Assembly: GCF_000764305.2 (NCBI RefSeq)
Contig: NW_025934886.1
Coordinates: 436,953 to 500,952 of the forward strand
Length of the DNA stretch: 64,000 bases
Reading direction: 5' to 3'
DNA from: Hyalella azteca
Taxonomy: Eukaryota; Arthropoda; Malacostraca; Amphipoda; Hyalellidae
In this document: one piece after another, positions 21,340 through 33,792 of the stretch
Numbering within the stretch: the first letter of the stretch is position 1
How the letters are laid out: the number at the start of each line of letters is the position of its first letter
Translations under genes and position numbers: made by a program
The notes under the pieces: generated by a model
The model's database searches: none
Seen by the model: only the letters and a program-made list of their open reading frames with translations
Told to the model about the DNA's origin: nothing

Positions 21340-23010
21340 TGGGGTAAAAAGGGACGGTTTTGAGCATTTTGTCAATAAAAATTTCATAAATGAGTTTGGG
21401 CTCATTTTAAAGGTCTTTGTTAGAGCTATCATATGGCATCTCCAAAAAAATTCCAAATGCTATTTGTAAGGTGCTAGAAGCAATATAAAAGGCTCCTGAA
21501 TTAATCTTGAAATGGGGGGTAATTAAGGACACTTGAGATAAAACTCAATTTTAAAATGTTTAAGCATGCAGAGTGTACTCATGTATTACTAACAGTGCTC
21601 TGAAGTCCTCCTCTTTCATTGTAGATGATGTAAATGTAGAATAAATGACATTTTCTGTGATTTTTACTTGTTTTTCCTTTATTGATGTTATGTTCACTTG
21701 AACGTGTTTAAAATGTAAACTCTGAATGTATTTTGCCGCGGCAAACCATTGGCATTGGGCAAGGCAGCAGCCGCTGCCGAGTGCTGGCTCACTGGCCTTA
21801 GTGTTGCCGCGCACTCATAGCGCATGGTTCTCCCATTACGTGCTCCTGTATTTCGCTTGTCTTTGATTATTGTCATGAATTGTGTCATTAGGAGAGCAAT
21901 CAGTTTCGAGTGAATGCACAAATGTGACGATGCTGTAGCACAACTTGTTGGCAATCAATTTAAAGATGTGTTGAATGAGAGACTCGTTCTGCCGCCTGTG
22001 TTGGACTGCCTTCTTGGTGAATTTGTCTGAAGTCGAATGGAAAATATAATTGTATTGTTCTAAATATCGTATTGCCTGCAAATGACGAGAGCTCGTGTTG
22101 TTTGTTTGAATAAATAATGTGATGGAAGTTTGCTCGAGAAGCGGTCGTTAAATATATTTGTGTGGGATCCCTTTTCCCCGCCAAAGACAGGCAACCAACG
22201 CCCGAGATTCAAAATCCATGCCCGCCTAGCGTCCTGTGATTGGTCGTTGGTGTATGATTCGATGAGAATGTCGTGCCTGCCATGAATGTTCTAGAAAGCC
22301 CGTGAATGTACGCCTGAATAGGAAACCGATTCGAGCGAATGTTTCAACCGTGTCTGCCCTAATTTATTAGCGCTGCAACATAATTCGTTAATTTTCACTG
22401 TTCCCTTTACCATGTTTTACTGGTGTCGTAAAGTAACTTACTAAAGTAACTAGTCGAGTATCATGTTGTTTTAGAAGAGTTTCATTGAGCGCATCTTAAT
22501 GTGTCGTCAAGAAAACGATTTCATTGTCGCAGAATACACAAATACTTCAACTGCTGTATCGCAGTATCCGCCTAATCACGGGTACGAGGACAGTAATTAA
22601 GGATCAATAAGACGATCTTCACTTGATTCTTTACTATCCAGCTATCCTCTTGCCATGATGAAATCCTGCACATTAGAATTTCTATAAGAAATATTGAATA
22701 AATTTTTTAATTTTAAAAGCGTCTAAATGAGCGAAGTGTAAGTAATAAATTACATGAAACATAATATTCGGAATGTACTACAGCATGAAATAACGATAAA
22801 TCGAAACTACTTCAATGTTAAACGAGCTCGTAGGATGAGCATTTCACGATCCGCTACTTTAATTCTAGGATTTATTAACTGATCTTAACTGAGTCGAGTG
22901 ATTTTACTATAACAAAAAAGATTGTAAAAAAACGTACCTGAAACAGGAAGGAATATTTTAGTGACAACCATCATATTTTTTGGAGAAATAAATCATAGTT
23001 TAGGTTAATA
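21340..23010 (+). repeat. Dispersed repeat, inverted relative to 43605-43995
   Basis: The parts 21340-21600 and about 22935-23010 match the reverse complement of 43605-43995 (shared GCATGCAGAGTGTA and GGAAGGAATATTTTAGTGAC type words). About 1.3 kb between them (21610-22930) is absent from the other copy. That extra stretch has no recognised gene; it includes a GC-richer part at about 22170-22330. Confidence 0.6.
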
Positions 23011-23043
23011 TCAGTTAATAAATCCTAGATTATCAGTTAATAA

Positions 23044-23960
23044 TTCGGCCAAAATCACGTGTTGCATTTTCTGGGCATACGGGTACAAGACGATAATAAT
23101 TCATTCCTCGCTAAAGTTTATTGGAAACCTACAGACGTCGGAAAGGTCCTGAACCAAGAAAGTGACTGTCCCCAGCGCTACAAAATCAGCACCATATGTA
23201 CCCTCATACATAGAGCGTTCAAAACCTGTACATCTGCTCGTGACTCAAAAACTGAACTCTGGACCTGCAAACATTTTTTTCAATGGCGGTAATGCAAACA
23301 AAACTACTGACAAAGAAATTTCAAATATCAGAGCATGTCAAAACCGAACAGATGAATCCACATCAAGAGGTTGCATCACCAGAATTTACTATCAAAATCA
23401 AATGAACTTGCAGCAGTCACATAGGACTGACAAAGGAGTCCTCAATTCAATTGTGCAAAATAACAGCTGCACAACAGTAACTGACTGAATACAACTTTTG
23501 ATTTACTACAGAAACAAGAAGATCAAGAATTAAATCATGAAAAACAATCCATGTAAAAAGTCTAGACTTGCTGCAAGAAACCAATGTCATTTTCAAATTT
23601 TCCTGCATGATGGAAAGTTGTAAAATTCTCCAAACTGTAAATTGCATTGATTTGACCAGCACGACATGAGCCGCAGACTCACGTGCCATCTGCAAGCTGG
23701 AGGACCAAAGAATCATATACGGGAGGCCCACAACGAGACCATGAGCCGCAGACTCACGTGCCATCTGCAAGCTAGAGGACCAAAGAATCATATGCGGGAG
23801 GCCCACAACGAGACCATCACCCGTGCCATGTTGAAGGCCTGCACCAGCATTGTCATGCGGTGCCCTGACGCAACAAGACTGTCGATAGTAGAGGATGAGG
23901 CTGCTGCTATCAATTCACAAACCACCGGATTGGTCAGGAGGTTGAAATTATTCTTGGATT
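23044..23960 (+). pseudogene. Penelope-like retroelement, 3' part, broken
   Basis: The first frame (about 23059-23290) has FLGIRVQDDNNSFLAKVYWK and PTDVGKVLNQESDCPQRYK, the end of a Penelope-type reverse transcriptase. A shifted frame continues YYQNQMNLQQS...VLNSIVQNN to a stop at 23488, and IQLLIYYRNKK follows. The last frame (23666-23961) resembles the GIY-YIG-endonuclease tail (GGPKNHIREAHNETI, then RLSIVEDEAAAINSQTTG). Two shifts and an internal 75-bp duplication make it non-functional. The family assignment rests on remembered motifs. Confidence 0.6.
23666..23815 (+). repeat. In-frame 75-bp tandem duplication in the Penelope-like frame
   Basis: Bases 23666-23740 recur at 23741-23815 with three or so differences, adding 25 residues (start MSRRLTCHLQ in both copies) without breaking the frame. 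Confidence 0.95.
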
Positions 23961-23974
23961 GATTTAATTTTTGA

Positions 23975-24230
23975 TTTTAAACTGTATCTACGATACTTTA
24001 AAATATGTCATATCCAAATTTCAATTTTAAGCATTGTAATAATTCTTCACCTGCTTGATAATGAATATTGATATATTCAAAACATCATATTCCAGTAAAA
24101 TGTCATTTGGTAATCTGCTTTTTTATCTCCTAGCACCAGCAAGAAATTTCATTCAGCTTATGGAAAAAAATAGGAAAATTGTTAATTAAAAGGATGCTCT
24201 AGTCTTCAATCAAACCTGTATGAATGAAGA
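23975..24230 (+). repeat. Dispersed repeat, partner of 12033-12350
   Basis: Inverted match to 12033-12350. It follows the Penelope-like tail directly. Confidence 0.7.
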
Positions 24231-24441
24231 ACTTTTGCCTAACTACACTAATGTGCAATATAGTGCATGCCTTGAAGTCTGTGACATCACTGCACTTGTC
24301 TCGGAACGTTCTAGGACGTTTAAATGTTAATGGCAGTGTTACCACCATCAAGTGATGAATGTAAATTCATAAATCAGCAGGTTACCATAAAGTTGCCCTA
24401 GATTGACAGTAAAAGCAATTTTAGAATCCTGTTCCTTATTA

Positions 24442-25730
24442 GGGTAATATGGAACAGCAACCCCCTACCCTTTTTTTAAACTAAATTGTTGGCTAAGTTT
24501 TAATTGATACTAGGTAGTTCTTTGTTTTGTTTAAAGTTAGAACTAATGAGGAATGTATGATGTGAATTAAACACCTATATAGATCTCCAATTTTTAATGA
24601 AACACTATTTTGTAAGAAGTGTCGAAATTGGCCCATTGCCATGGGCTTGGGGCAGAGTGCCCATACCTGGTCCCTTTACCACAATTGCAAATTTTTTGCT
24701 TACAAATTATAAAACAACACTTTACAGTTCATAATAAGAAAATTGTAATAACAAATATTACATTTATTCATTTATTGACAACTTAAAACATCATATCCTT
24801 GACTTGAAAAAAATATATTCTTGGCTTAAAAAATTTATCACCGACATGAAAAAAATATTTCCTTGACAAAAAATGTATATCCTTGACTTGAAAAATATAT
24901 CCTTGCCATAAAAAATTCATCCTTGACATGAAAAAATGTATCCTTGACTAGAAAAAATATGCTTACTTACTCAGAAATAAACTTCGTTCCAGTTTCGTTC
25001 ATATCCAGATATTATGGGCAGGGAATTCGTACTTAATCGAGATTTCAGCCAACACCACAGAAACTCATCCACTTTTGGCTCATTGGTTTTGGCTGAAATC
25101 AGCTTTTGGCAAGGCTTGATTTGGGGTCAATAACTCAATATGGGGTCATAAATATGCATAACTAGAAACTAGAACCTGCTGCCTTGAGGTGGAAAATCAT
25201 AAAATCATACAATATGAAATGTAATTTGTAATTGAAAAAGCTAGTCATAGTTTTGAGAAGGTCATTGAGACAAATCTAATGATGTATAACACAAGACTTC
25301 AATGAGGGTTATTGAGCCCACCATGGGCGCTTTGCCTTGTGACACGCATGGGCCCGTTGCCCACTAGGTATCATCTCAATTTATATTGTATCAACATTTT
25401 ATTTTAAAATCTAATAGTCTAAACTTGAACTCAAAATTATCCTTATAAATAATATTTTCAAAATATAATTCACATTAATTTCAAAAGCTTCATTTACAGT
25501 AATCAAAAACAGTTTTATTTAGCAGCAAAAAAATTTTTATCATGCCTGAAACAGTTATTTGAGAGTAACTTAACAACGCAAACTCTTAGCAAAATATAGA
25601 GCCACACACTTTAGCCCAGTGAAACTGTCGATGGGCAGTAGAGAACACTGACCAATATCTGCCATACTTAATAGCAGGAAACCCGCTATGGGGCCATGAC
25701 CTGCAGTGGTCCCTTTGCCCCATGTTACCC
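24442..25730. mobile_element. Candidate TA-flanked non-autonomous element
   Basis: Ends GGGTAATATGG and, inverted, GGGTAACATGG abut TA on both sides (24440-24441, 25731-25732). The short GGGTAA start resembles the pogo-like family. No transposase inside. The inverted repeat is short, so the call is tentative. Confidence 0.45.
24785..24965. repeat. Degenerate 25-bp tandem repeat
   Basis: About seven diverged copies of a unit like ATATCCTTGACTTGAAAAA inside the candidate element at 24442. Confidence 0.7.
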
Positions 25731-26407
25731 TAAAGCTTACATATGCTCATTGAAGAAAGGCATGTTCAAACTCACAGTTCATCTATAGAACATAGAACTT
25801 GAATTTTACTCTATTTTGAAAATATTGGAAAAATATTTGATGCCTTTCAAATTACTTTATATATATAAATTTTAATATTTAATTGCAAATTCAATGTTCT
25901 GCAAAGCTTTCCTTTCTCCCACTATAGATAAATGTTCAGGTACAGGTAATATCCCTACACAATAAGTATCCTGGATACTTGCCTGAGCAGCTCCAAAAGA
26001 AACTTCCACAAATAATTATAAGATATATGTTATTTCTTCCATCTATCAAACCTGGAAAACGAAATCATATCCATATTAAATCTCAGGCTACTCCCCATTT
26101 TTTCTTCCGTTGATTTCATGACGATATGAATTAATTGATCATGCATGATGTACCCAGAAATTAATTTCGGATGATATCGTCCTGGCAGATACACTCCTGA
26201 AACCACACATGCGTATCAATTTAGTACTAAATTGTCGGTATACTGACATCATAGCGCAACATATCTTGTCAGTGATGAATCAGTACCCCAATATCCTGAA
26301 AACATTGCAATATTAATTGTTAATACATTTTATTGTGTTTAATCTATAGAAACTAATTTTTATGGTACCCAAATGTCAATGTAACATTTTTTGCACTTCT
26401 GTATATA

Positions 26408-27263
26408 CAGCAATCCCTTGATTAGCACGGTTTTGAATACCGCGGTTTTGATTAATGCGGGAAAAAAATTTGCGACCAACCCTTAATCTACGCGGTGCCA
26501 GTTTTGATTAGCGCGACTTTTTTTCACAACGCATCATTTTCCCGCCTCTAGCCAGAGGTGTTACGTTCGTAAAAAAAGTGTTACTTTTTGCTTATTAGAT
26601 CTTATGTTGTTACTTTTGTTATGACTTTTGGAAAAATTTGCCAAATGTTGTTACTTTATGAATTTCAGCCAATAATTCTTTAAATAAGGTCCCGTTCCGT
26701 AGGCACTCGTGCTGACTACAGAGTCGGTTTAACCGCGCCTTCTTGCAATTGACCACAAACATGCTTACGAAGAAGATGAAAAGGAGACAGAAGAAAAAGA
26801 AACGACTCCTAAAGAAATTTCTAGTAAAAAACTTGCAGAATTACTCACTGCAATTAAAAAAACTAGCAGAATTACTCACTGCAATTAAAAAAACTAAAGA
26901 AATCATAAGAGAAGTAGACCCAAATGAAGAAAGAAGCATGAATGTTTGCTGTGGCCTGGATAGGCAAGTGAATTGCTATCACACAATTATGCAGGAGAGA
27001 AAGAAATCTACTGTGCAATTGAAATTGGATTCGTTTTTCAGGAAAAAATAAATGTTAATTCATTCACATTTCTTTTATTTATTTCCCCTATTATTTCGAA
27101 AAAATATGATGAATTTTAGTGGAAAAAAAATTATTATGTAACTTTGCTATTTTTGAGGATTCATTATAATTATTCCCATATATTCTGAAGTTTGATTAGT
27201 GCAGTTTTGCTTAACACGGTAAAACTCGGGGATTTATTAACCACGTTAATCAAGAGATTGCTG
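26408..27263 (+). mobile_element. Tigger-like non-autonomous element
   Basis: Ends CAGCAATCCCTTGATTA and, inverted, CAGCAATCTCTTGATTAACG match Tigger/pogo termini, with TA on both sides (26406-26407, 27264-27265). It keeps only the tail of a transposase frame. Confidence 0.8.
26743..27051 (+). pseudogene. Tigger transposase C-terminal remnant
   Basis: About 100 codons. The end reads REVDPNEERSMNV, then TVQLKLDSFFRKK before the stop, similar to the C-terminus of Tigger-type transposases. The CENPB-like DNA-binding and DDE domains are absent. A 30-bp tandem duplication (KLAELLTAIKKT twice) lies in the middle. Confidence 0.6.
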
Positions 27264-28529
27264 TATGGTATATATTTTCATTGGATGGGTGGTGGACTGG
27301 ATCATGGTGACGATCTGAGCGATGAGGTAAATATATGATAATGGATACCAGTATTATAAATATTTATTTATGGCTGTTGTAATGTCTATTTATGACTCAT
27401 GAATACCATTATCTTGTTTTCAGATTGCAAGAAAATAATAAGGATATATATACATCTGTTGTTGTTCACCCTTCCCGTCCCGCAACAAATGCGGGACGGG
27501 GCCTACCCCCATTCCTGTGGCCAGCCCAACCTCTCTCCCCAGCGCACCAACAGCCCTGCCACCTTGATGGGAGAGCTCCACAAAACCAGGAGCAACAAGG
27601 GCAGGACCAGCTCCAAGCAGCCGAACAGGTGGTTGGTGTTGTTTTCATGTTTGTGAGAGTGGACAAAGGAGGGATGGATGTGTGACTGGATCTATCTTGT
27701 GTAGGTATTGGTGTAGTAGGGGGGACTTGTTTGTACAGTGTTGTGCTAGTGCTTGGCATGTGTGTCTGGGTAATTGGGTTTCTGAAGAGTCTATGGCTGG
27801 TGCTTGTGCAGAAAGTACAGCATTGTTTGGTAGATTGTCTATGTAGTTGGTTGTGACTTGTGATTGTAGTGTGTATTTGTTTCTTGCGTCTGTTAAGTGT
27901 TTCTGTTGTGGCTTGATCTGGTTCTATGGGTATGTTAGTGGTGTAGTTTCTGTTTGTGAAAACGGTTTGTTTCATTAGTCTGGGTGGGTTGTAAGGTTGA
28001 GTATGGGTATGAAGTGGGTGGGTTGGTGCTTGAGCTTTTAGTCTTAGTTGGGATGCATGGAGTCTGAGGTGTTGGTCTATTGGCTGCGTTTATGTTTCTG
28101 TGAGTAGGTGGCTTTGGTTAGTGTCAGCTGTACAACCTGTTGCTATGCGGAGTGCTGTGTTTTGGATTGTTTGAAGTTTATTTGTGTGAGTTTTTGCTAG
28201 GCTGGGGGACCAGATGGTGCTGTTGTATTCTATTATAGGTTGTGTTATAGTTTTGTAGGTTGTGAGTAGGACTTCTTTTTTTCCCCAGTTTATTGGTGTG
28301 AGAGATTTTAAATTTTTTATTGTTTTAGTTGCTTTGTCATGTGTGTTATGGATGTGGGTATTGAAGTTTAGTTTGGGTCGAATGTGATTCGTAGTATTTT
28401 TGGGTGTGTGATGGTGGGAACTGTGGTATTGTCTATGGTAAGGTTTAGTGTTTTCCTGTATTCAGCAGGGTCAGGCGTGAAAAGTGTGGCTGTACTTTGG
28501 GATGTATTTAGTTGGAGGTTGTTTCTGAT

Positions 28530-31500
28530 GTTGTTGTTGTTAATTGCCCGGGACCGCTGCTCGGCGGCGCCCACAAAGAGGCGGCGGCTCTGGGGCAGGA
28601 GAGGGGAGCGGAGGTTCCGCTCTAAGGATGTCGGCTAAGGATGGGAGCAAGGAGAGGAAAGCCACAGTTGGTCCAGGGTTAGACCAGAGGTCCAGTGGGG
28701 TCAGCAAGGTGGGATGCGAAGGGCAGCTGAAGAGGTGATGGGTGGTGAGGTCTATTGCGCCGCACTCAGGGCAAAGTGGGCTGTTGGCTGCACCAATGCG
28801 GGCAAGATATGAATTGAGCCGCGATGAGTAGCCAGAGTGGAGCTGGGAAAGGGCGCTTCTGGCCGCCCTGGGGAGGGATAGCTTGCTGGATGAGACAGTG
28901 GGGGCAGGGGTCAGCAACACCTTGTTGGGAGCTGCTGAGGCCAGGTAGGATGAGACAGCGGAGCTGTGCAGGGTGCTGAGGGCAGCGGAGTAGGTGTTGG
29001 GGGGAGGGATCCCTCTTCCAGCAGGTGAGAGACAGAAGGGAGGAAGTGGGACTGAAGCGTGTGCTTCATGGAATGGGGCCCTGATGTCTGGGTGACAATA
29101 GGGTAACTGGGATGGTGTGGTCAAAGGGCACTGGCAAGGAACTGTGAGCAGAGTAGAGAGAGGTTTTCGGCCATGGGTAAGACCTCAGCTTTGCTGTGCA
29201 GGTGGGAAGTGGAGGCCATTAGAAGAGATCCTGTGGCTATGTGGAGGGCAGAGTTTTGAATGGTTTGCAGCTTGGAGATTGCCAAAGGAGAGGCGTTAGG
29301 GAACCACACTGGGGCAGTGTAAGTGATGAGGGACTTTATAAGAGCCTTGAAAGTCACCAGGTGGGTTTCCTTCTGCTGTCCCCAGCTGGTTCCGGCGAGG
29401 GATTTGAGGATGTTGAGGCGCGGGCGGGCTCTCCGGCATATTTCAGCAATGTGGGGCGAGAAGGTGAAGTGGGGGTCAAAAGTGACCCCAAGGATCTTTG
29501 GGGTTCGACAAAGTGGGAAGTCGGACCCCTCCCAGTTGACATGAGGGTCTGTTTGTGATTGATGGGTGTCAGAGGTGAAGAGGGTAGTGTGGGATTTGGG
29601 GATAGACACCGATAACCCCTTCCGACAAGCCCATGCAGCCACATCGGAGGAGTGGGAGGAGAGGACTGCAGATGCGTCAGCGATCTGGACGGCCCCCCGC
29701 AGCGGCTGTGAAATTGTCTGCATAGGAGGTGATTAGAGGGGCGGACTGGGGGAAGTCTGAGACATAGGAGTTGAAGAGGACGGGCGAGATGACAGAGCCT
29801 TATTGAACTCCAGCGAGGTCCGGAGGTGGGGAGGAGATGCAGCTGTTGTAGGAGCACCTGGCTGACCTGCCTCTGATGTAGCAGATTAGCCAGCGGGTGA
29901 TGTTGGCATGGAGGGGAGTGGAGGCGATGTGAGAGATGAGCTGGGCATGAGGCATGGGTGTCAAAAGCCTTGCTGAAGTCAATGGCCATTGCTATTGTCT
30001 TGGTTGGTGGGCAAGGCTGGTTGAAGCCTGTAGCTATGGCCTGGGTTAGAGGAAGTAGGGCAGATGTTGTGGAGTGAAGGGAGCGGAAACCGTGCTGGGA
30101 GTCCGCCAGTGGAAGTGCAGCATTGAGGGAGAGGAGGAGTAGACGCTCCATAACCTTTACAGTTGGGCACAGGAGGGAAATGGGACGGTATGAGGAGCTT
30201 ATGGAAGGAGGTTTGCCCGGCTTTGGGATGGCAATGATTGTGGCTGACTTTCAGATGGCAGGGATGTCGGCCTTGGCAAGGGACAGGTTGAAAAGTTTGG
30301 TGAGGTACTGGATGCCTCTGGGACCCAGATGACAGAGGTGGAGGATGGTGAGGGAGTCCGGTTCAGTGGCGGTGGAGGTACCCGAGCTCCAAACTGCCTG
30401 TCTGGTTTGATCCGGAGTGAACGCGGGCGGTGTGTCGGAGAGAGGAATGCGGCGCTTGATGCCTCTGTAGGTGGACCTGCAGGAGGGGTCACGTTGGTGG
30501 TGGGGAACCAGCGTAAATTGACGGCAGAAGGAAGAGGCTATAATATGGTCTGTGGTGACATGAGAGTTATTGAAGGAAATGGGTTGGTTGGGGGCTTGAC
30601 TGGCTGATTAGCCGGAGAGAGAGCGTAGGAGCAACCAGAATTTGGCTGGATTCCTCTGCAAGACTTTCTTAATCCAGGTTGTGCGGGAGTGAGTGGAAAT
30701 GGCAGCTGAGATATTGTTGTTGAGGTCCGGTAGGCTGGGGTGGTTGGGGTCCAGGGCTCGGGCTCTGTCACGCTCTTGAATGAGAGGGATGGCAGATGGT
30801 GGGAGGTTGGGAATGAAATCCCTTCTGCATCCGCGGGGGATGTGTTGGCGGGCCACCAAGGTGAGAATCCTTCTAAAGAGGATCTCTCCCTGGGAGCAGG
30901 AGGAGGGGGGAGCAGCAGCGCTAAAGGCGGCCTCTGTATGGGCAGTGTAGCCCTCCCAGTCTGCTCGACGGAAGTTGATGCAAGTGCGTGTAGGGCGGTT
31001 GTTGGGGGGGGGTTCAGAGAGTCCAAGGAGATGGAGATGGGAAGATAGTCAGAGTTGAGGCGGGCAAGTGGGGTCCAGACAGCATCCAGGGCCAGATGGG
31101 GGCTGATGAGGGTGAGGTTGGGCAACGTAGGGGCTCCTTGCGATGGGAGCCTGGTTGGGGTGTCTTGGTTGAGGAGAATGTACTGCTGGAGTCTATTTGG
31201 TTGATTAAGGCTGCGCCTTGGGCAGCCGCGCAGTCATCTTGAGTAGCGGAGTACCACGCAGGGTTGTAGGCGTTGAAGTCGCCCATAATAATGGTGTTAT
31301 GGGCGTCCAGCTCGAGCAGAGGGGTCAAGGAGGGTGAGAAGCCAGGGGGCAGGAAGTGGGTGGTGGGAAGTAGATGTTATAGAGATGGAATTGTGCGCCA
31401 TCGATGGAGATGGAGATGGCCTGGTGTTCCGTTGTGGAATCACCAGGGAACAGGTGGTCAGAGGGGATTGAGGAGTACGAGACAGTGTGATTCATAATGA

Positions 31501-31539
31501 AACAGAGACCGCCACCGCCGGCGCGAGGACCTATGGGTC
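28530..31539 (-). mobile_element. LINE C (Jockey-like), 3.0 kb, inserted in LINE B
   Basis: Perfect 10-bp direct repeats TGTTTCTGAT (28520-28529 and 31540-31549) bound it, and LINE B reads on across the junction (IHYWIIRN to NLQLN). Coding order on the minus strand: endonuclease (GGGGLCFIMNH, IIMGDFNAYNPAWYS, NSDYLPISI), reverse transcriptase (SQHGFRSLHSTTSALLP, AIDFSKAFDT, PKILGVTFDPHF) and a C-terminal CCHC-like finger (CPECGAIDLTTHHLFSCP). The coding parts fall in several frames, so indels have broken it. It is much more GC-rich than its surroundings. The 3' end is GGGCAATT(AACAAC)n. Confidence 0.88.
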
Positions 31540-33792
31540 TGTTTCTGATAATCCAGTAGTGTATCTGTTGTAGAAATGGTTGTATACTTTGTTCTGCAAT
31601 TTTGTAATTGTGGTGTGATGAGAAGATGGTAATGTTGTCTGCATAGGTAATCATGTGTACATCTGTGGGTTGAGTGGGGAGATTGGAGGTGTATATGTTG
31701 AAGGATGCCCCCTTGTGGTATGCCCATTTTGAAATTCTGCTGTTTGGAAGTGGTGTTATTGAAAAGTGTGCAGCATTTTCTTCCTTTTATGTAATTGGAT
31801 ATGAATTTCGTTAATGTTGGTGGCATTTGTATCTTTGAGAGTTTGTCTATTAACTTGTGTAGGTTTACTGTGTCGAATGCTTTGGACATGTCTAGCGCTA
31901 TTGTAATGGTTTGTGAAGGTGCTTGTTTCTGATTGAATCTGTGGGTAATATGTTGGGTAAGTGAGTGTAGGGCTGTGACGGTGGAGTGATTTCCCTTGAA
32001 ACCATGTTGGTGAGCTATTTGTGGAATGAGAGGTTGAATTATGTTGAGTATGATTTTTTTCTAATGTTTCGGAGATTGGACTGAGGAGTGATATTGGTCT
32101 GTAGGAAGCGCCTATGGATGTGTCTTTGTTGGGTTTGGGTATGGGTATGATCTTGGCTAGTTTCCATGGGTGTGGGATGATGTTTTTGTTTACTGCTATA
32201 TTGTATATTTTGGTAAGGTATGATATTGCGTTGGGTCCAAGGTGTTTTAGGTGTTGAATGTTAATGTTATCAGGGCCCGTGGATTTGTTGTTCTTACTAT
32301 TTTTAATTGGAGAAATGGTCATATCTGTTGTGATGGTCATCTGATCTTTTCACAAGTTTTTGATTTTTCTGTCTATTTTTCTGTAGTGAGGGCAGGTTTG
32401 ATGTTTTGTTATGTTTATGAATTGGTTGTTAAAAGATTTTACTTTGTCTTTGGAAGTATGTGCTATTTTATTTGGGAAACTAATGGATTTGTTTGGTTGA
32501 GTGGGAGTGGTTTTGTTTGATAGTTGCTGTATTGTTTTTCAGAGTATATGGCTATGGTATTGTGTTTGTTGTCCCAGTGTTGCTCCAAGTGTTCTCTCCA
32601 AATGTTTGTTTTATGGTCCTGTACGACTCTATCAATTTCTCTGTATAACTGCAGTAGTTGCGGGTCTGTGTGATTTACGGTTCTGATTTGATTTCTTTGA
32701 GTTATGAGAGCTCTTATGTTGTCTGGAAGAGGTGGTTGTTTTGTTTTTATTTTGCCTTTAGGAATGTTGTGTTTGTCCGCTTGGATTATGATGTTTGTGA
32801 AGGTTTTGTTTGCGACTTGTATATCAGTTGGGTCTGCTATATTTTCTAGTGCTGATTCTATATCAGTTGAAAATGAGGCCCAGTCAGCTTTGTGGTAGTT
32901 AGTGTATGTTTTTGTTTGGTGTTGTAGTCAGAACAGGGTTGGTGATTTTTTTTATTTTTTTTTAGAAAAATCCAAAATCGATGATTTTCTTGATTTTTTC
33001 AAGATTTTTTTTATTTATTTGATTATGTGATTTTTTCAGCTTTTTTGTCTTTTTGAAATGTTATTTTTTGTGTTGCAATTAGCCTACTAACAATAACAGT
33101 ATATTGGACTAAAATGGATGGCTAAAAAGGGCACTTATTGCCTTCAATAATGGCCAACAGGCCAAGGGGTGTTTACCACTTTGGGACTTGTGGGTAAACA
33201 GTTATTGATAAGTCTATTCATTAGCTTTGTAAAGTTTGTATGGAACAAGGTAACTAGCTAAATATTGACCATTTAACTGGCTCTAATATACAAAAATACT
33301 TCAGGAATGTGGATCTTCTAAACATTGAAGAGTCACATAACAGATAGGTAGCTGATAGCACAGTGCACAACACTCAATAGATCTACTAGTTTTATGTCCT
33401 ATAAATCTACCAGACTCTACCCTCTATACACACCGACTAGTAGTGACCGAGTGACTGACTGCACTGTTTCCATTTGATTGACCAATAAACCAATACTAAA
33501 CATAAACGAAACAATAACCAAACAAACCTCAAATGACTTGAAACAAGACTAATGTTATGAGAAAAGCTAACACTGTTTGAAATAAACATATGCACAATTC
33601 AAACATTTTATTTCCATTCACTGCATTTAATTATTTTAGATATAGTTGTATTATTGTAATTGTTTTGGTTTCTAGTTTTAAATTGACATATTTAAAAATT
33701 GTAATTAAATATTTTAATTAGAATACTCTTATTAGGATGGAAAATTTTTCTAATTGCCTAAAAGGTCAATCCAATCTCAACCTCCCAATATA

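Larger units (their letters stand above)
12573..21340 (+). mobile_element. Non-autonomous hAT element, copy A, split by later insertions
   Basis: Segments 12573-12714, about 15134-15489, about 19873-20223 and the IS630-type unit from 20224 together match the intact copy at 32934-34926 in order. The left end is CAGGGTTGGTGATTTTTTT. Between segments lie pogo-like elements (12746-15127, 15490-16064), a Tc1 element (16067-19870) and a solo LTR (20849-21312). The right end is lost at about 21335. Confidence 0.75.
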
